Of a stretch of 64,000 nucleotides of DNA, positions 38,907-47,206 are shown in pieces. Position numbers and translations under genes: made by a program. Each line of letters begins with the position of its first letter. The stretch's first letter is position 1. The stretch is from Pelagibacteraceae bacterium. Its GTDB lineage: Bacteria > Pseudomonadota > Alphaproteobacteria > Pelagibacterales > Pelagibacteraceae. Location: assembly GCA_022763425.1 (NCBI GenBank), contig JALEGD010000001.1:944572-1008571 (forward strand), read 5' to 3'. The notes under the pieces were generated by a model that worked only from the letters and a program-made list of their open reading frames with translations, was not told where the DNA came from and ran no database searches.

Positions 38907-39285
38907 AAGTTACCACTCCCCAAACTTGGGTTTCATTATCTTCGGTAATTTCAATAAAATGGTTATGATCACCTAATTTAGAAATTAGAAAAAATTTATT
39001 ATTTTTTTTTACAATTTTTTTAACTACAAGTTGTCCTTGATAATTAAGAACTGCAACTGAGTTGTGTTTAACATTAAGGCTTTTATCGACGATTAATACA
39101 TCTCCGTCATAAATATGGTCTTCAACCATTGAATATCCTGAAACTCTTATTAAGAAAGTTGATGCTTTGTTTGAAATTAATTCTTCATTAAGATTTATTT
39201 CGTCCTCCAAGTAATCTGTTGCAGGGGAAGGAAATCCAGCACATACCTTTTGAAGAATAATTGGTAACTTTTCATGAATTTTCAT
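38881..39285 (-). CDS. umuD: UmuD, LexA-like self-cleaving S24 protein
   Basis: Regulatory subunit of DNA polymerase V, cleaved with RecA help. The 134 residues contain the cleavage segment CAGFPSPATDYLE (likely between Ala and Gly near residue 16), the catalytic serine in VSGYSMVEDHI and the catalytic lysine in GQLVVKKI. No DNA-binding domain precedes it, so it is UmuD rather than LexA. A perfect SOS box touches the start codon, and the gene overlaps umuC. Confidence 0.92.
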   Translation of the reverse strand: MKIHEKLPIILQKVCAGFPSPATDYLEDEINLNEELISNKASTFLIRVSGYSMVEDHIYDGDVLIVDKSLNVKHNSVAVLNYQGQLVVKKIVKKNNKFFLISKLGDHNHFIEITEDNETQVWGVVTYVIHKVKK

Positions 39286-39300
39286 GTTCTTATTTTGTTC
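39286..39300 (-). promoter_or_regulatory. Perfect SOS (LexA) box at umuD
   Basis: Minus strand GAAC-AAAATAA-GAAC exactly fits GAAC-N7-GAAC (equivalently GTTC-N7-GTTC), the LexA site known in alphaproteobacteria. It ends at the base before the umuD ATG. A TATAAT (39330-39325) upstream could be the -10, which would place the box downstream of the start point, where a bound repressor would block elongation and the ribosome site. Confidence 0.75.
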
Positions 39301-39416
39301 TTTTTTTACAAATATTTCAACTAAATTATAGGTTGTATTTTGAGTCCAGAGCTGAATCGGAACAGAATCAAATAGAGAACATTTACACCTAAACGATACT
39401 GAAATGTGGATAAAAA

Positions 39417-39785
39417 TTATGAAGCTTTTCTTTTAAAATAATTTCCAAGAATAGTTGCGCCAGGTTCGATACTTATAGAGTTGTAGGAAATTTTGCCATG
39501 GACCTTTGCGGATGGACCTATTGCAACTCTATTTGCAATAATATCACCTTTAACCTCACCTAAAACAAAAACCCAATCTGAATTAATATTTCCAGCAACA
39601 AAAGAGTTTGGTCCAATTTTAAGAAACTTACATGTTAAGTTTCCATTTATAGTACCGTTAAAAAATAAGTTACCATCATACTCTACATCAGCATTACAAT
39701 TAAAAATATTAGGCTTACTTGGAAAAATTATATTAATTTCTTTGGTTTCTTTAGAATAAAAAAGTGATTTAAAAAAATTAATCAT
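39417..39785 (-). CDS. Bactofilin (CcmA-like)
   Basis: Cytoskeletal beta-helix protein that polymerises without nucleotides and often scaffolds envelope or cell-shape enzymes. The 122 residues carry a regular hydrophobic/glycine beta-helix repeat (VEYDGNLFFNGTINGNLTC, GPNSFVAGNINSDWVFVLGE, GPSAKVHGKISYNSISIEPG). The start touches the ferredoxin reductase stop. Downstream is the 131-bp umuD leader. No M23 peptidase, the frequent bactofilin partner, is next to it. Confidence 0.8.
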   Translation of the reverse strand: MINFFKSLFYSKETKEINIIFPSKPNIFNCNADVEYDGNLFFNGTINGNLTCKFLKIGPNSFVAGNINSDWVFVLGEVKGDIIANRVAIGPSAKVHGKISYNSISIEPGATILGNYFKRKAS

Positions 39786-40801
39786 TATTTTATACCTAAT
39801 CTTTTTTGTATATCGCTAGATGATGTTGTAAATCTAAAAACATATTTTTCATCTGGTCTTGCTCTTTTAAAACATTCTTGTGCACATAAAGCGCTTTCAT
39901 GAAAACCACTTAATATAAGTTTTAATTTTCCTGGATAGGTGCAAATATCTCCGATGGCAAATATTCCTTTTTCATTAGTCTCAAAATTTTCAGTATTAAC
40001 TTTTAAAGACTTTGCCTCTAAGTCTAAACCCCAATTAGCAATTGGACCAAGTTCCATTTTAAGGCCAAAGAAAGCTAATACGCTATCAGTGGCTATTTCT
40101 TTTTGATCTCCATTATCATGCTTTAATACAACTTTTTCTATTTTATCATTGCCATCAAAATTAACTGGTTGATAGTTAGTTAATATTTCAACTTTTCCAT
40201 TTTTTTCTAACTCTCTAGCAAGGTTAACTGTATGTTGTGCAGCTCTAAACTCTTCTCTTCTGTGGACTAAAATAATTTTTTTCGAAATTTTAGAAAGTTC
40301 AACTGTCCAGTCTAAAGCAGAGTCTCCTCCTCCAAAGATACAAACGGTTTGATCTTTAAATTTATTTTTATCTTTCACTGAATAAAACAAGTTTGTTTTT
40401 TCAAATTTTTCAATATCCTTAATTGGAGGTTTTCTTGGCTCGAATGAACCAACGCCTGCAGCAATAATAATATTAGGTGTTTCAAATTGATTTTGATCAC
40501 TAGTCGTTACAATCCATAAATTATTTTTCTTTTCTAATTTTTCTACACGCTGGTTTAAATGAAAATTTGTTTTAAATGGATCTATTTGTTTTAGTAAATT
40601 TTTAGTTAAACTTTCACCCGTACACTCAGGTAATGCTGGAATATCATAAATAGGTTTATCAGGATAAAGCTCAATACATTGGCCACCAACTTTATCTAGA
40701 TTGTCAATAACATGAGCGTTTAAACCCATAATTCCAAGTTCAAATACTGCAAACAAACCAACTGGACCTGCTCCTACAATAACTGCATCTGTTTTAATCA
40801 T
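39785..40801 (-). CDS. Ferredoxin-NADP+ reductase, thioredoxin-reductase-like type
   Basis: Flavoprotein exchanging electrons between NADPH and ferredoxin. The 338 residues have an FAD-binding motif IVGAGPVGLFAVFE at the N-terminus, an NADPH motif IFGGGDSALDW near residue 160, and FAIGDICTYPGKLKLI near 285. The CxxC of thioredoxin reductase is absent, which with the HRREEFRAAQHT segment fits TrxR-like FNR. It directly follows the ferredoxin gene, a natural functional pair. Confidence 0.85.
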   Translation of the reverse strand: MIKTDAVIVGAGPVGLFAVFELGIMGLNAHVIDNLDKVGGQCIELYPDKPIYDIPALPECTGESLTKNLLKQIDPFKTNFHLNQRVEKLEKKNNLWIVTTSDQNQFETPNIIIAAGVGSFEPRKPPIKDIEKFEKTNLFYSVKDKNKFKDQTVCIFGGGDSALDWTVELSKISKKIILVHRREEFRAAQHTVNLARELEKNGKVEILTNYQPVNFDGNDKIEKVVLKHDNGDQKEIATDSVLAFFGLKMELGPIANWGLDLEAKSLKVNTENFETNEKGIFAIGDICTYPGKLKLILSGFHESALCAQECFKRARPDEKYVFRFTTSSSDIQKRLGIK

Positions 40802-41122
40802 CTAACCTTGTTTCTCTGGAAGATTAACCACAATACCATCGTGCTTATCTTCTAATATTAACTGACAACTTAACCTGCTATTACTTTTGGTTTCAAAAGC
40901 AAAATCTAACATATCTTTTTCACTATCGCTTTGCTCTGATAACTTATCTAGCCATTCTTCTTTAACATAAACATGGCAAGTCGCACACGCACATGCTCCC
41001 CCACAATCTGCATCAATTCCAGGAACACCATTTTGAACTGCCCCTTCCATAATAGAAAGCCCTGATTCAACGCTAACTTCGTGCTGAGTTCCATTATGCT
41101 CGATATAAGTGACTTTTGGCAT
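40802..41122 (-). CDS. 2Fe-2S ferredoxin (adrenodoxin type)
   Basis: Electron carrier of the ISC/adrenodoxin type. The 106 residues contain the cluster motif CGGACACATC with the fourth cysteine in RLSCQL; it also has the acidic segment ([11 protein letters not shown]) used for reductase contact. It heads an operon with the ferredoxin reductase and bactofilin, and is divergent from the epimerase gene across only 36 bp. Confidence 0.9.
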   Translation of the reverse strand: MPKVTYIEHNGTQHEVSVESGLSIMEGAVQNGVPGIDADCGGACACATCHVYVKEEWLDKLSEQSDSEKDMLDFAFETKSNSRLSCQLILEDKHDGIVVNLPEKQG

Positions 41123-41158
41123 AGGGACTTTATATTCATAGATATTTATAAAACAACA

Positions 41159-42115
41159 ATGAAGTACAAAAGCTATACCATCAGTTATGAAAATAAAAAG
41201 TTTAAACTAAAAGAAGCTTTTAAAATTTCTAGAGGCTCAAAATCATCAATAAAAACATTAAAAATTAAAGTAGAAAAAAATAATATTTTTGGACACGGAG
41301 AGTGCGTTCCTTACACCCGATATGGTGATAAATTAGAAGAAATAACAAAAATTTTAAAAAGTAATAAAAATATTAATAATCTTAATGAAATAAAATTTTT
41401 GTCCCTAAGAAATGCAATTTCAAATGCCTATTACGATTTAAAATTGAAAGAAAAAAAAATTCCTTTTAAAAAAATTGTAAAATACGCAAAATTCAAAACT
41501 GCAATAACTATTCCTATAGTTAATGAAAAGAAATTTAAGAAACAAGTTATCAAATATAAAAATGTTAAATATCTAAAAATTAAACTAAATGAAAAAAATA
41601 TTTTTAACTATCTAGATATTGTCAAAAAACATTCTACCAAAAGTAAAATTATAATTGATGCTAACGAAGGTTGGTCACTATCTTTTTTAAGAGCAAATGA
41701 AAAAAAATTAAAACAATATAATATTTTATTTATAGAGCAGCCCTTGAAATCAAACAAAGATCATCTGCTAAAAAGCGATTTACCTTTGTGCGCAGATGAA
41801 AGTTTTCATTTAAATAAAAATAATAAAAATATTAAAAAAATTTATAAATGGGTAAATATTAAACCTGATAAATTTGGAACTGAGAAAGATATTATGAAAG
41901 CAATAAAATATGCTCGTAAAAATAAATTAAAAATATTTTTAGGATGTATGGTGAGTAGTTCATTATCAATTATACCCTCTCTTCGATTTGCAAAATATTG
42001 CAACGTACTTGATCTTGATGGAGCAATGTTTTTATCTCAAGATTATAAATTTGGTTTAAAATATAAAAAAGATAATTTGATTTATAAAAAAAGCTTTAAT
42101 TTTGGGCACAATTAA
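41159..42115 (+). CDS. Enolase-superfamily dipeptide epimerase (L-Ala-D/L-Glu epimerase-like)
   Basis: Probable epimerase recycling the murein dipeptide L-Ala-D-Glu. The frame opens at 41081 inside the ferredoxin gene's opposite strand, but the ATG at 41159 gives the usual N-terminus ([17 protein letters not shown]). Motifs: catalytic K-x-K in KYLKIKL, metal ligands in [14 protein letters not shown] and CADESFH, and the second lysine in NIKPDKFG. The 318 residues match. Substrate within the muconate-lactonising group is inferred from the motif set. Confidence 0.75.
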   Translation: MKYKSYTISYENKKFKLKEAFKISRGSKSSIKTLKIKVEKNNIFGHGECVPYTRYGDKLEEITKILKSNKNINNLNEIKFLSLRNAISNAYYDLKLKEKKIPFKKIVKYAKFKTAITIPIVNEKKFKKQVIKYKNVKYLKIKLNEKNIFNYLDIVKKHSTKSKIIIDANEGWSLSFLRANEKKLKQYNILFIEQPLKSNKDHLLKSDLPLCADESFHLNKNNKNIKKIYKWVNIKPDKFGTEKDIMKAIKYARKNKLKIFLGCMVSSSLSIIPSLRFAKYCNVLDLDGAMFLSQDYKFGLKYKKDNLIYKKSFNFGHN

Positions 42116-42187
42116 TGTTGCGGTGTAAAACATATTATCTTTGATTTTAATTTTATTTTTAATTAAAATATTAGAAGGGAAAATTAA

Positions 42188-44074
42188 TTGAGCAAATATC
42201 AAGAAACATTTAATCATTCACTATCAAATCCAGATGAATTTTGGTCTGAAGCTGCTGATCAAGTCAAATGGATTAAAAAATTTGACAAAGTTGTTCACTG
42301 CGAAAAAGAACCTTTCTATAGATGGTTTAAAGGTGGAAAAATTAATACATGCTACAATGCTTTAGACCGGCATATTGAGGAAGGAAATGGAGATAGGACT
42401 GCACTAATCTTTGATAGTGCAATGACTAATACGAAGAAAAAATTTTCATATAAAGAATTAAGAGATGCTACTGCAAAACTTGCAGGTGGACTTCAAAGGC
42501 AAGGTGTAAAAAAAGGTGACCGTGTCATTATATATATGCCAATGATCCCTGAGGCTATTCAAGCTATGTTGGCTTGTGCAAGAATTGGTGCAGTTCATAG
42601 TGTTGTGTTTGGTGGATTTGCATCAAATGAACTTGCAAGTCGTATAGATGATAGTGGTGCAAAAGTTATTTTATCTGCATCTTGTGGTTTAGAACCGGGA
42701 AGAACTGTAGACTATAAACCACTACTTGAGGGCGCTTTACAAGAGGCAAAACATAAAGTTGAAAAAGTTGTAATATTTCAAAGAGATGCTCACAAAATTG
42801 ATTTAGCTGAAGGTTTTGTTGATTGGAATAAATTTATTGATGGAGCTGATCATGCAGAATGTGTTGAGTGTGATGCAAATGATCCAGCATACATTTTATA
42901 TACTTCTGGAACGACTGGAGTTCCAAAGGGAATATTAAGAGATATAGCAGGTCACATTGTTGCATTAAAATGGACGATGCAAAATGTTTATGACATTAAC
43001 CCTGGTGATGTTTGGTGGTCAGCTAGTGATATTGGTTGGATTGTAGGGCATTCTTATATTGTTTATGGTCCACTGTTCCATGGATGTACAACGGTAGTTT
43101 TTGAAGGAAAGCCTGTCGGAACACCAGATCCTGGTGCTTTTTGGAGAATAATTTCAGAGTATAAAGTTAAAACTCTATTTACTGCTCCTACTGCATTTAG
43201 AGCAATTAAAAAAGAAGATCCAAATGGTGAGTATTTTAAAAAATACGATCTATCTCACTTTGAAGCTTTGTATCTAGCTGGGGAAAGAGCAGACCCAGAT
43301 ACTATTCACTGGGCAGAAAAATTATTACAAAAACCAGTGATTGATCATTGGTGGCAAACTGAAACAAGCTGGACAATTTCTGGTAACTTTAAAGGATTAG
43401 GATTATTCGATACGAAATACGGATCTGCTGGAAAACCGGCTCCAGGTTATGATGTGAAAGTTTTAAAAGAAGATGGCAGCGAAGCAAAACCTGGAGAAAT
43501 GGGTGATATCTGTGTTAAGCTTCCTTTGCCACCAAGCACTTTTCCAACACTCTGGAACGCAGACAAAAGATACGAAGATAATTACATGAGTACCTATCCT
43601 GGATATTACCAAACATACGATGCAGGTCATATTGATGAAGATGGTTATGTTTGGATTATGTCTAGAACCGATGACATTATTAATGTTGCAGGACATAGAT
43701 TATCAACGGGTTCTATGGAAGAAGTTCTATCTGAACATCCTGATGTTGCAGAATGTGCAGTTATTGGAATAGCAGATAAACTCAAAGGTCAAATGCCAGT
43801 TGGATTGGTAGTGTTAAAAGCAGGCGTTACAAAAACACCAGAAGATATTCAAAAAGAATGTGTAAAAATGATTAGAGAAAAAATAGGACCCGTTGCAGCT
43901 TTTAAAACTGCAATTGTAATCAAAAGACTTCCAAAAACTAGATCTGGAAAAGTATTAAGAGGCACAATGAGGAAAATTGCAGACAAAGAAGAATATAAGA
44001 TGCCAGCAACGATTGATGATCCTGCAATATTAACAGAAATATCAGACTCTCTTAAATCCGCAGGAATACTCTAG
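42188..44074 (+). CDS. prpE: Propionyl-CoA synthetase PrpE-type acyl-CoA ligase
   Basis: AMP-forming activation of propionate (possibly acetate or 3-hydroxypropionate) to the CoA thioester. A TTG start with an AAGGGA ribosome site gives MSKYQETFNHSLSNPDEFW, collinear with E. coli PrpE, also 628 residues. Motifs: ARIGAVHSVVFGGFASNEL, P-loop YTSGTTGVPKGI, DHWWQTETSW, and the acetylatable lysine region RSGKVLRGTMRKIA. It lies just before the PHB genes and could feed C3 units. Its stop overlaps the MAPEG gene (CTAG). Confidence 0.85.
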   Translation: MSKYQETFNHSLSNPDEFWSEAADQVKWIKKFDKVVHCEKEPFYRWFKGGKINTCYNALDRHIEEGNGDRTALIFDSAMTNTKKKFSYKELRDATAKLAGGLQRQGVKKGDRVIIYMPMIPEAIQAMLACARIGAVHSVVFGGFASNELASRIDDSGAKVILSASCGLEPGRTVDYKPLLEGALQEAKHKVEKVVIFQRDAHKIDLAEGFVDWNKFIDGADHAECVECDANDPAYILYTSGTTGVPKGILRDIAGHIVALKWTMQNVYDINPGDVWWSASDIGWIVGHSYIVYGPLFHGCTTVVFEGKPVGTPDPGAFWRIISEYKVKTLFTAPTAFRAIKKEDPNGEYFKKYDLSHFEALYLAGERADPDTIHWAEKLLQKPVIDHWWQTETSWTISGNFKGLGLFDTKYGSAGKPAPGYDVKVLKEDGSEAKPGEMGDICVKLPLPPSTFPTLWNADKRYEDNYMSTYPGYYQTYDAGHIDEDGYVWIMSRTDDIINVAGHRLSTGSMEEVLSEHPDVAECAVIGIADKLKGQMPVGLVVLKAGVTKTPEDIQKECVKMIREKIGPVAAFKTAIVIKRLPKTRSGKVLRGTMRKIADKEEYKMPATIDDPAILTEISDSLKSAGIL

Positions 44075-44451
44075 ACAATCAAAATAATTAAATAAACTAA
44101 ATTACTTACCAGAGGTATCATGGTCATCACCATACCAATAACTCTTAAAATACCTTTTTTTAAAAACATACTTAAAGCATGAGAAACTCTACCAAGAACA
44201 AATATTGATCCTAAACAAGCAACATAATCACAATTTTTTGATAGTTGATCAACTATAACTAAGCTGATTAAAAACATTGGAGTAAATTCTGAAAAATTTC
44301 CATGGGCCCTTACTGCTCTAATTAATTTCTCATTTTGACCTTCTCCAACTGCTAATCCAGATTTTCGTCTTGTGTAAGCAGCATTAAAAGATAAGCCGAT
44401 GAATAAAAATAAAAGAGTGATAGTTACGTAATAAATATTATTACACATCAA
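44071..44451 (-). CDS. MAPEG-family membrane protein
   Basis: Small integral membrane protein of the membrane-associated eicosanoid/glutathione metabolism family. The 126 residues have four membrane helices and the family segment RAVRAHGNFSEFTPMFLISL with its Arg-His-Asn-Glu set near residues 46-57. Bacterial substrates are unknown. It is 23 bp after phaA on the same strand, so may be the last gene of the phaB-phaA transcript. Confidence 0.8.
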   Translation of the reverse strand: MMCNNIYYVTITLLFLFIGLSFNAAYTRRKSGLAVGEGQNEKLIRAVRAHGNFSEFTPMFLISLVIVDQLSKNCDYVACLGSIFVLGRVSHALSMFLKKGILRVIGMVMTMIPLVSNLVYLIILIV

Positions 44452-44474
44452 CTATCGCTCTTTTTAAAATTTTA

Positions 44475-45671
44475 TTATTTATGATTTAAAAAGTTTCTTT
44501 CAACACACATGGCGATACCCATACCGCCACCAACGCAAAGAGTAGCTAAACCTTTTTTAGCTTTTTTCTTTTGCATTTCGTGAAGTAAAGTAACAAGAAC
44601 TCTAGCACCAGATGCACCAATTGGGTGTCCTAATGCAATCGCTCCGCCATTTACGTTTACTCTGTCAGGTGTGAAACCTAATTCTTTATTGACTGCAATC
44701 GCTTGAGCAGCAAATGCTTCGTTAGCTTCAATCAAATCTAACTGATCTTCACCCCAACCCGCTTTTTCTAAAGCTTTCTTAGAAGCCGGAATTGGACCTG
44801 TTCCCATAATTGAAGGGTCAACACCGCATACAGCCCAAGAAACAATTTTAGCAATTGGTTCAATATCTCTATTTTTAGCTTCTTCAGCAGTCATTAAAAC
44901 TACTGCTGCAGCACCATCATTAATACCAGATGCGTTTCCTGCAGTTACTGTTCCATCTTTTTTAAAAGCTGGACGAAGTTTGGCTAATTTCTCAACTGTT
45001 ACACCGTCTTTTGGATATTCGTCCGTATCAAAAGTTATTTCATCTTTTTTAACTTTGATTTTTACTGGTACGATTTCATCTTTAAATTTTTTCCCTTTAA
45101 TTGCCTCAACTGCTTTTCTTTGAGAAGCTGCAGCAAAAGCATCTTGGTCTTCTTTTGTAATTTGATACTTTTCAGCTACGTTTTCAGCAGTCACACCCAT
45201 GTGATAATCATTCATCGCACAAGTTAGGCCATCTTTAATCATTGAGTCTTCAAGTGTACCAGGGCCCATTTTAATTCCGTTTCTTATATTAACCAAATGC
45301 GGAGCATTACTCATACTTTCTTGTCCACCGCATACAGCAATTTTAGCTTCACCTAAAAGAATAGAATTATAACCATATCCAACTGAAGTTAATCCGGAAG
45401 CACATAATTGGTTTACTGTACAAGAAATTGTTTCATTTGGAATTCCTGCAGCAATGGCAGCTTGTCTTGCTGGGTTCTGTTTAGAACCAGCTTGTAAAAC
45501 TTGACCCATAAATACAGTATCAACTTCTTCGCCTTTAATTTCTGAGTGCTCTAAACACTTTTTAATGACTTCTGCGCCTAACTCTGGAGCTGATTTTGAA
45601 GATAAGCTTCCTCCAAAAGATCCAATTGCAGTTCTAAAAGCACTTGTGATTACTATTTCTTTATTTGACAT
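44475..45671 (-). CDS. phaA: Acetyl-CoA acetyltransferase (beta-ketothiolase) PhaA
   Basis: Condenses two acetyl-CoA to acetoacetyl-CoA, the first step of PHB synthesis. The acyl cysteine lies in [10 protein letters not shown], the histidine in [16 protein letters not shown] and the base cysteine in [10 protein letters not shown]. The 398 residues are typical. A strong AAGGAG ribosome site lies in the 25-bp gap after phaB. With phaB, phasin, phaC and phaR nearby, the biosynthetic role is well supported. Confidence 0.94.
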   Translation of the reverse strand: MSNKEIVITSAFRTAIGSFGGSLSSKSAPELGAEVIKKCLEHSEIKGEEVDTVFMGQVLQAGSKQNPARQAAIAAGIPNETISCTVNQLCASGLTSVGYGYNSILLGEAKIAVCGGQESMSNAPHLVNIRNGIKMGPGTLEDSMIKDGLTCAMNDYHMGVTAENVAEKYQITKEDQDAFAAASQRKAVEAIKGKKFKDEIVPVKIKVKKDEITFDTDEYPKDGVTVEKLAKLRPAFKKDGTVTAGNASGINDGAAAVVLMTAEEAKNRDIEPIAKIVSWAVCGVDPSIMGTGPIPASKKALEKAGWGEDQLDLIEANEAFAAQAIAVNKELGFTPDRVNVNGGAIALGHPIGASGARVLVTLLHEMQKKKAKKGLATLCVGGGMGIAMCVERNFLNHK

Positions 45672-45696
45672 TTTTTTCTTCTCCTTGATTTAAAAA

Positions 45697-46425
45697 TTAT
45701 TGCATATACTGACCACCATTAATATTCATGGTAGCACCCGTAATAAATCCTGCTTCTTCACTGCAAAGATAACTTGCTAAAGCTGCAATTTCACTAGGTT
45801 CAGCCAATCTTCCTACCGGAATTTGACCAACGATACCTTGTAAAATTTTTGGATCAATTTTTTTAACCATATCTGTTCCAACATAACCTGGAGCGATAAT
45901 ATTTACTGTAATTCCTTTATTTGCATTTTCTTGAGCAATAGCTTTTGTAAAACCAATTAAACCTGCTTTTGCAGCAGAATAGTTTGCTTGACCGATTTGA
46001 CCTTTGACACCATTGATAGAACTTAAACTTACAATTCTACCCCAGCCATTTTTTCTCATTCCTTCAATAACGTTTCTTGTTACGTTAAATACAGAATTTA
46101 AATTTGTCTTTATAACTGCATCCCATTCTTCAACTGCCATCTTGTGTAAGAACCTATCTTTTGTAATACCTGCGTTATTGATTACGATATCAATAGTTCT
46201 TCCAAAATCTTGTTGAATTTGATCTATTGCATTTTTGCAACTTTCAAAATATGCAACGTCAAATTTGTATGTTTTAATACCTGTTTCTTTAGAATATTTT
46301 TCTGCTGCTTCTGGATGACCGATGTATGTTGAGATAACTTCATGACCATCTTTTTGTAATTTATCAGCTATTGCCGCTCCAATTCCTCTTGTACCACCTG
46401 TAACTAATGCTAATCTTTTTATCAT
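45697..46425 (-). CDS. phaB: Acetoacetyl-CoA reductase PhaB
   Basis: NADPH-dependent reduction of acetoacetyl-CoA to (R)-3-hydroxybutyryl-CoA, the PHB monomer. It is a short-chain dehydrogenase with TGGTRGIG at the N-terminus, NNAGITKDRFLHKM (a PhaB-type segment), and the Ser-Tyr-Lys set in SLSSINGVKGQIGQANYSAA. The 242 residues end INGGQYMQ. FabG was considered, but context between phaA and phasin favours PhaB. No clear Shine-Dalgarno precedes it. Confidence 0.92.
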   Translation of the reverse strand: MIKRLALVTGGTRGIGAAIADKLQKDGHEVISTYIGHPEAAEKYSKETGIKTYKFDVAYFESCKNAIDQIQQDFGRTIDIVINNAGITKDRFLHKMAVEEWDAVIKTNLNSVFNVTRNVIEGMRKNGWGRIVSLSSINGVKGQIGQANYSAAKAGLIGFTKAIAQENANKGITVNIIAPGYVGTDMVKKIDPKILQGIVGQIPVGRLAEPSEIAALASYLCSEEAGFITGATMNINGGQYMQ

Positions 46426-46458
46426 AATAGAAAATGCTTATAATACTTTAAGTTGTTA

Positions 46459-46505
46459 CTACAAGGTTAGATTATAAATTAGGGGAGAGAAATCTAACCT
46501 TGTAG
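46459..46505 (-). terminator. 15-bp perfect hairpin after the phasin gene
   Basis: CTACAAGGTTAGATT (46459-46473) and its exact complement (46491-46505) form a 15-bp stem with a 17-base loop, 13 bases past the phasin stop. The minus-strand sequence after it (TAACAAC) has no T tract, so it is not a classical intrinsic terminator. It may stabilise the phasin 3' end, serve as a processing site between phasin and phaB, or terminate weakly. Confidence 0.6.
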
Positions 46506-46518
46506 ATAATTACTAAAA

Positions 46519-46986
46519 TTAGTTTTTAGTAGTTTCAGCTTTAACAGTAGCTTTAGCAGTTTCTTCAGAAACAACTTTTTTAAGCTCAGTTAAACCATCT
46601 AAAAATCTAGTATTTAGAATTTGGTATGCTTCTTGAGCAGTTTTTTCATTGATTTTAGATAATTCAGCAACGTTTTTTTGTGCTTCCACGATTGCTTTTT
46701 TAACTAATTCAATTGATTTAGCTGCTGATTCTTGAGTATTACCTTTTGCAACTTCAGAAGTAGCATCTTTTGCGCTAGAAATAGCTGCATTTAAGATTTC
46801 TACTTGTTTGCCTGCGAAAGCGTTTACACCTTCGAAAACAGCTTTAGATGCACCAGCAACCGCTTCAAGAGTTTTCTTTTGAGCGTCAATGTAGCTAGAT
46901 GAATTAAGATCTACATTTGGTAATTTAGCTGCTGATAATACTTTTTGAAAATCAAACATTTCAAATGGATTGTTAGCGTTGAACAT
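46519..46986 (-). CDS. phaP: Phasin (PHB granule-associated protein)
   Basis: Amphipathic protein coating PHB granules. The frame opens at 47019, but the ATG at 46986 has a strong AAGGAG site six bases upstream and begins MFNANNPFEMFDFQK like other alphaproteobacterial phasins, so it was chosen (155 residues). The body is helical and alanine-rich (AVAGASKAVFEGVNAFAGKQ, with heptad-like continuation) as in the Phasin_2 family. Its codon and amino-acid make-up is richer in A/G than its neighbours, typical of an abundant protein. Its promoter overlaps a palindrome likely bound by PhaR. Confidence 0.88.
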   Translation of the reverse strand: MFNANNPFEMFDFQKVLSAAKLPNVDLNSSSYIDAQKKTLEAVAGASKAVFEGVNAFAGKQVEILNAAISSAKDATSEVAKGNTQESAAKSIELVKKAIVEAQKNVAELSKINEKTAQEAYQILNTRFLDGLTELKKVVSEETAKATVKAETTKN

Positions 46987-47029
46987 ATTGTTCTCCTTGT
47001 TTTTGTTGTTGTTACTCATAATTGAGGAT

Positions 47030-47058
47030 CATATATATTGCGATGCGCAATATATCAA
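47030..47058 (-). promoter_or_regulatory. Phasin promoter with embedded palindrome (candidate PhaR operator)
   Basis: On the minus strand TTGATA (47058-47053), 17-base spacer and TATATG (47035-47030) form a promoter for the phasin gene. A perfect 10-bp inverted repeat ATATATTGCG / CGCAATATAT with a three-base centre (47033-47055) fills the spacer and overlaps both elements, so a bound repressor would block polymerase. PhaR is known to repress phasin genes in PHB-forming alphaproteobacteria. Confidence 0.6.
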
Positions 47059-47110
47059 TAGATAAAATTAAATAATTTTATAAGTTATTGAATTTATTTA
47101 ATTTTTTTTA

Positions 47111-47161
47111 TGTGCGTGGCACAATAATATATTGCAATGTAAAAAAATATGTTGCAATTGC
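47111..47161. promoter_or_regulatory. Cluster of TGC/GCA inverted repeats upstream of phaC
   Basis: Three related elements precede phaC: TGTGC-GTG-GCACA (47111-47123), ATTGCAAT (47131-47138) and TTGCAATTGC (47152-47161). The last two are spaced about two helical turns apart. TGC-N3-GCA resembles PhaR sites described in Paracoccus/Rhodobacter (CTGC-N3/4-GCAG). Probable operators for phaC-phaR autoregulation. Confidence 0.45.
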
Positions 47162-47206
47162 TCATAAAAACAAATTAAATAAAGTTAAAGATTAAAGGGT
47201 TAATAT

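Noticed and set aside
39366-39390. GAAC-N13-GAAC direct repeat between bactofilin and umuD
   Set aside because: Spacing differs from the seven bases required for a LexA box.
42136-42165. TTTTAATT/AATTAAAA dyad upstream of prpE
   Set aside because: AT-only short arms, no T tract or operator-like conservation visible.
47117-47136. TGGCAC followed by TTGCA resembling a sigma-54 promoter before phaC
   Set aside because: The GG to GC spacing is 14 bases instead of the required 10, and the bases are better explained as PhaR-type dyads.
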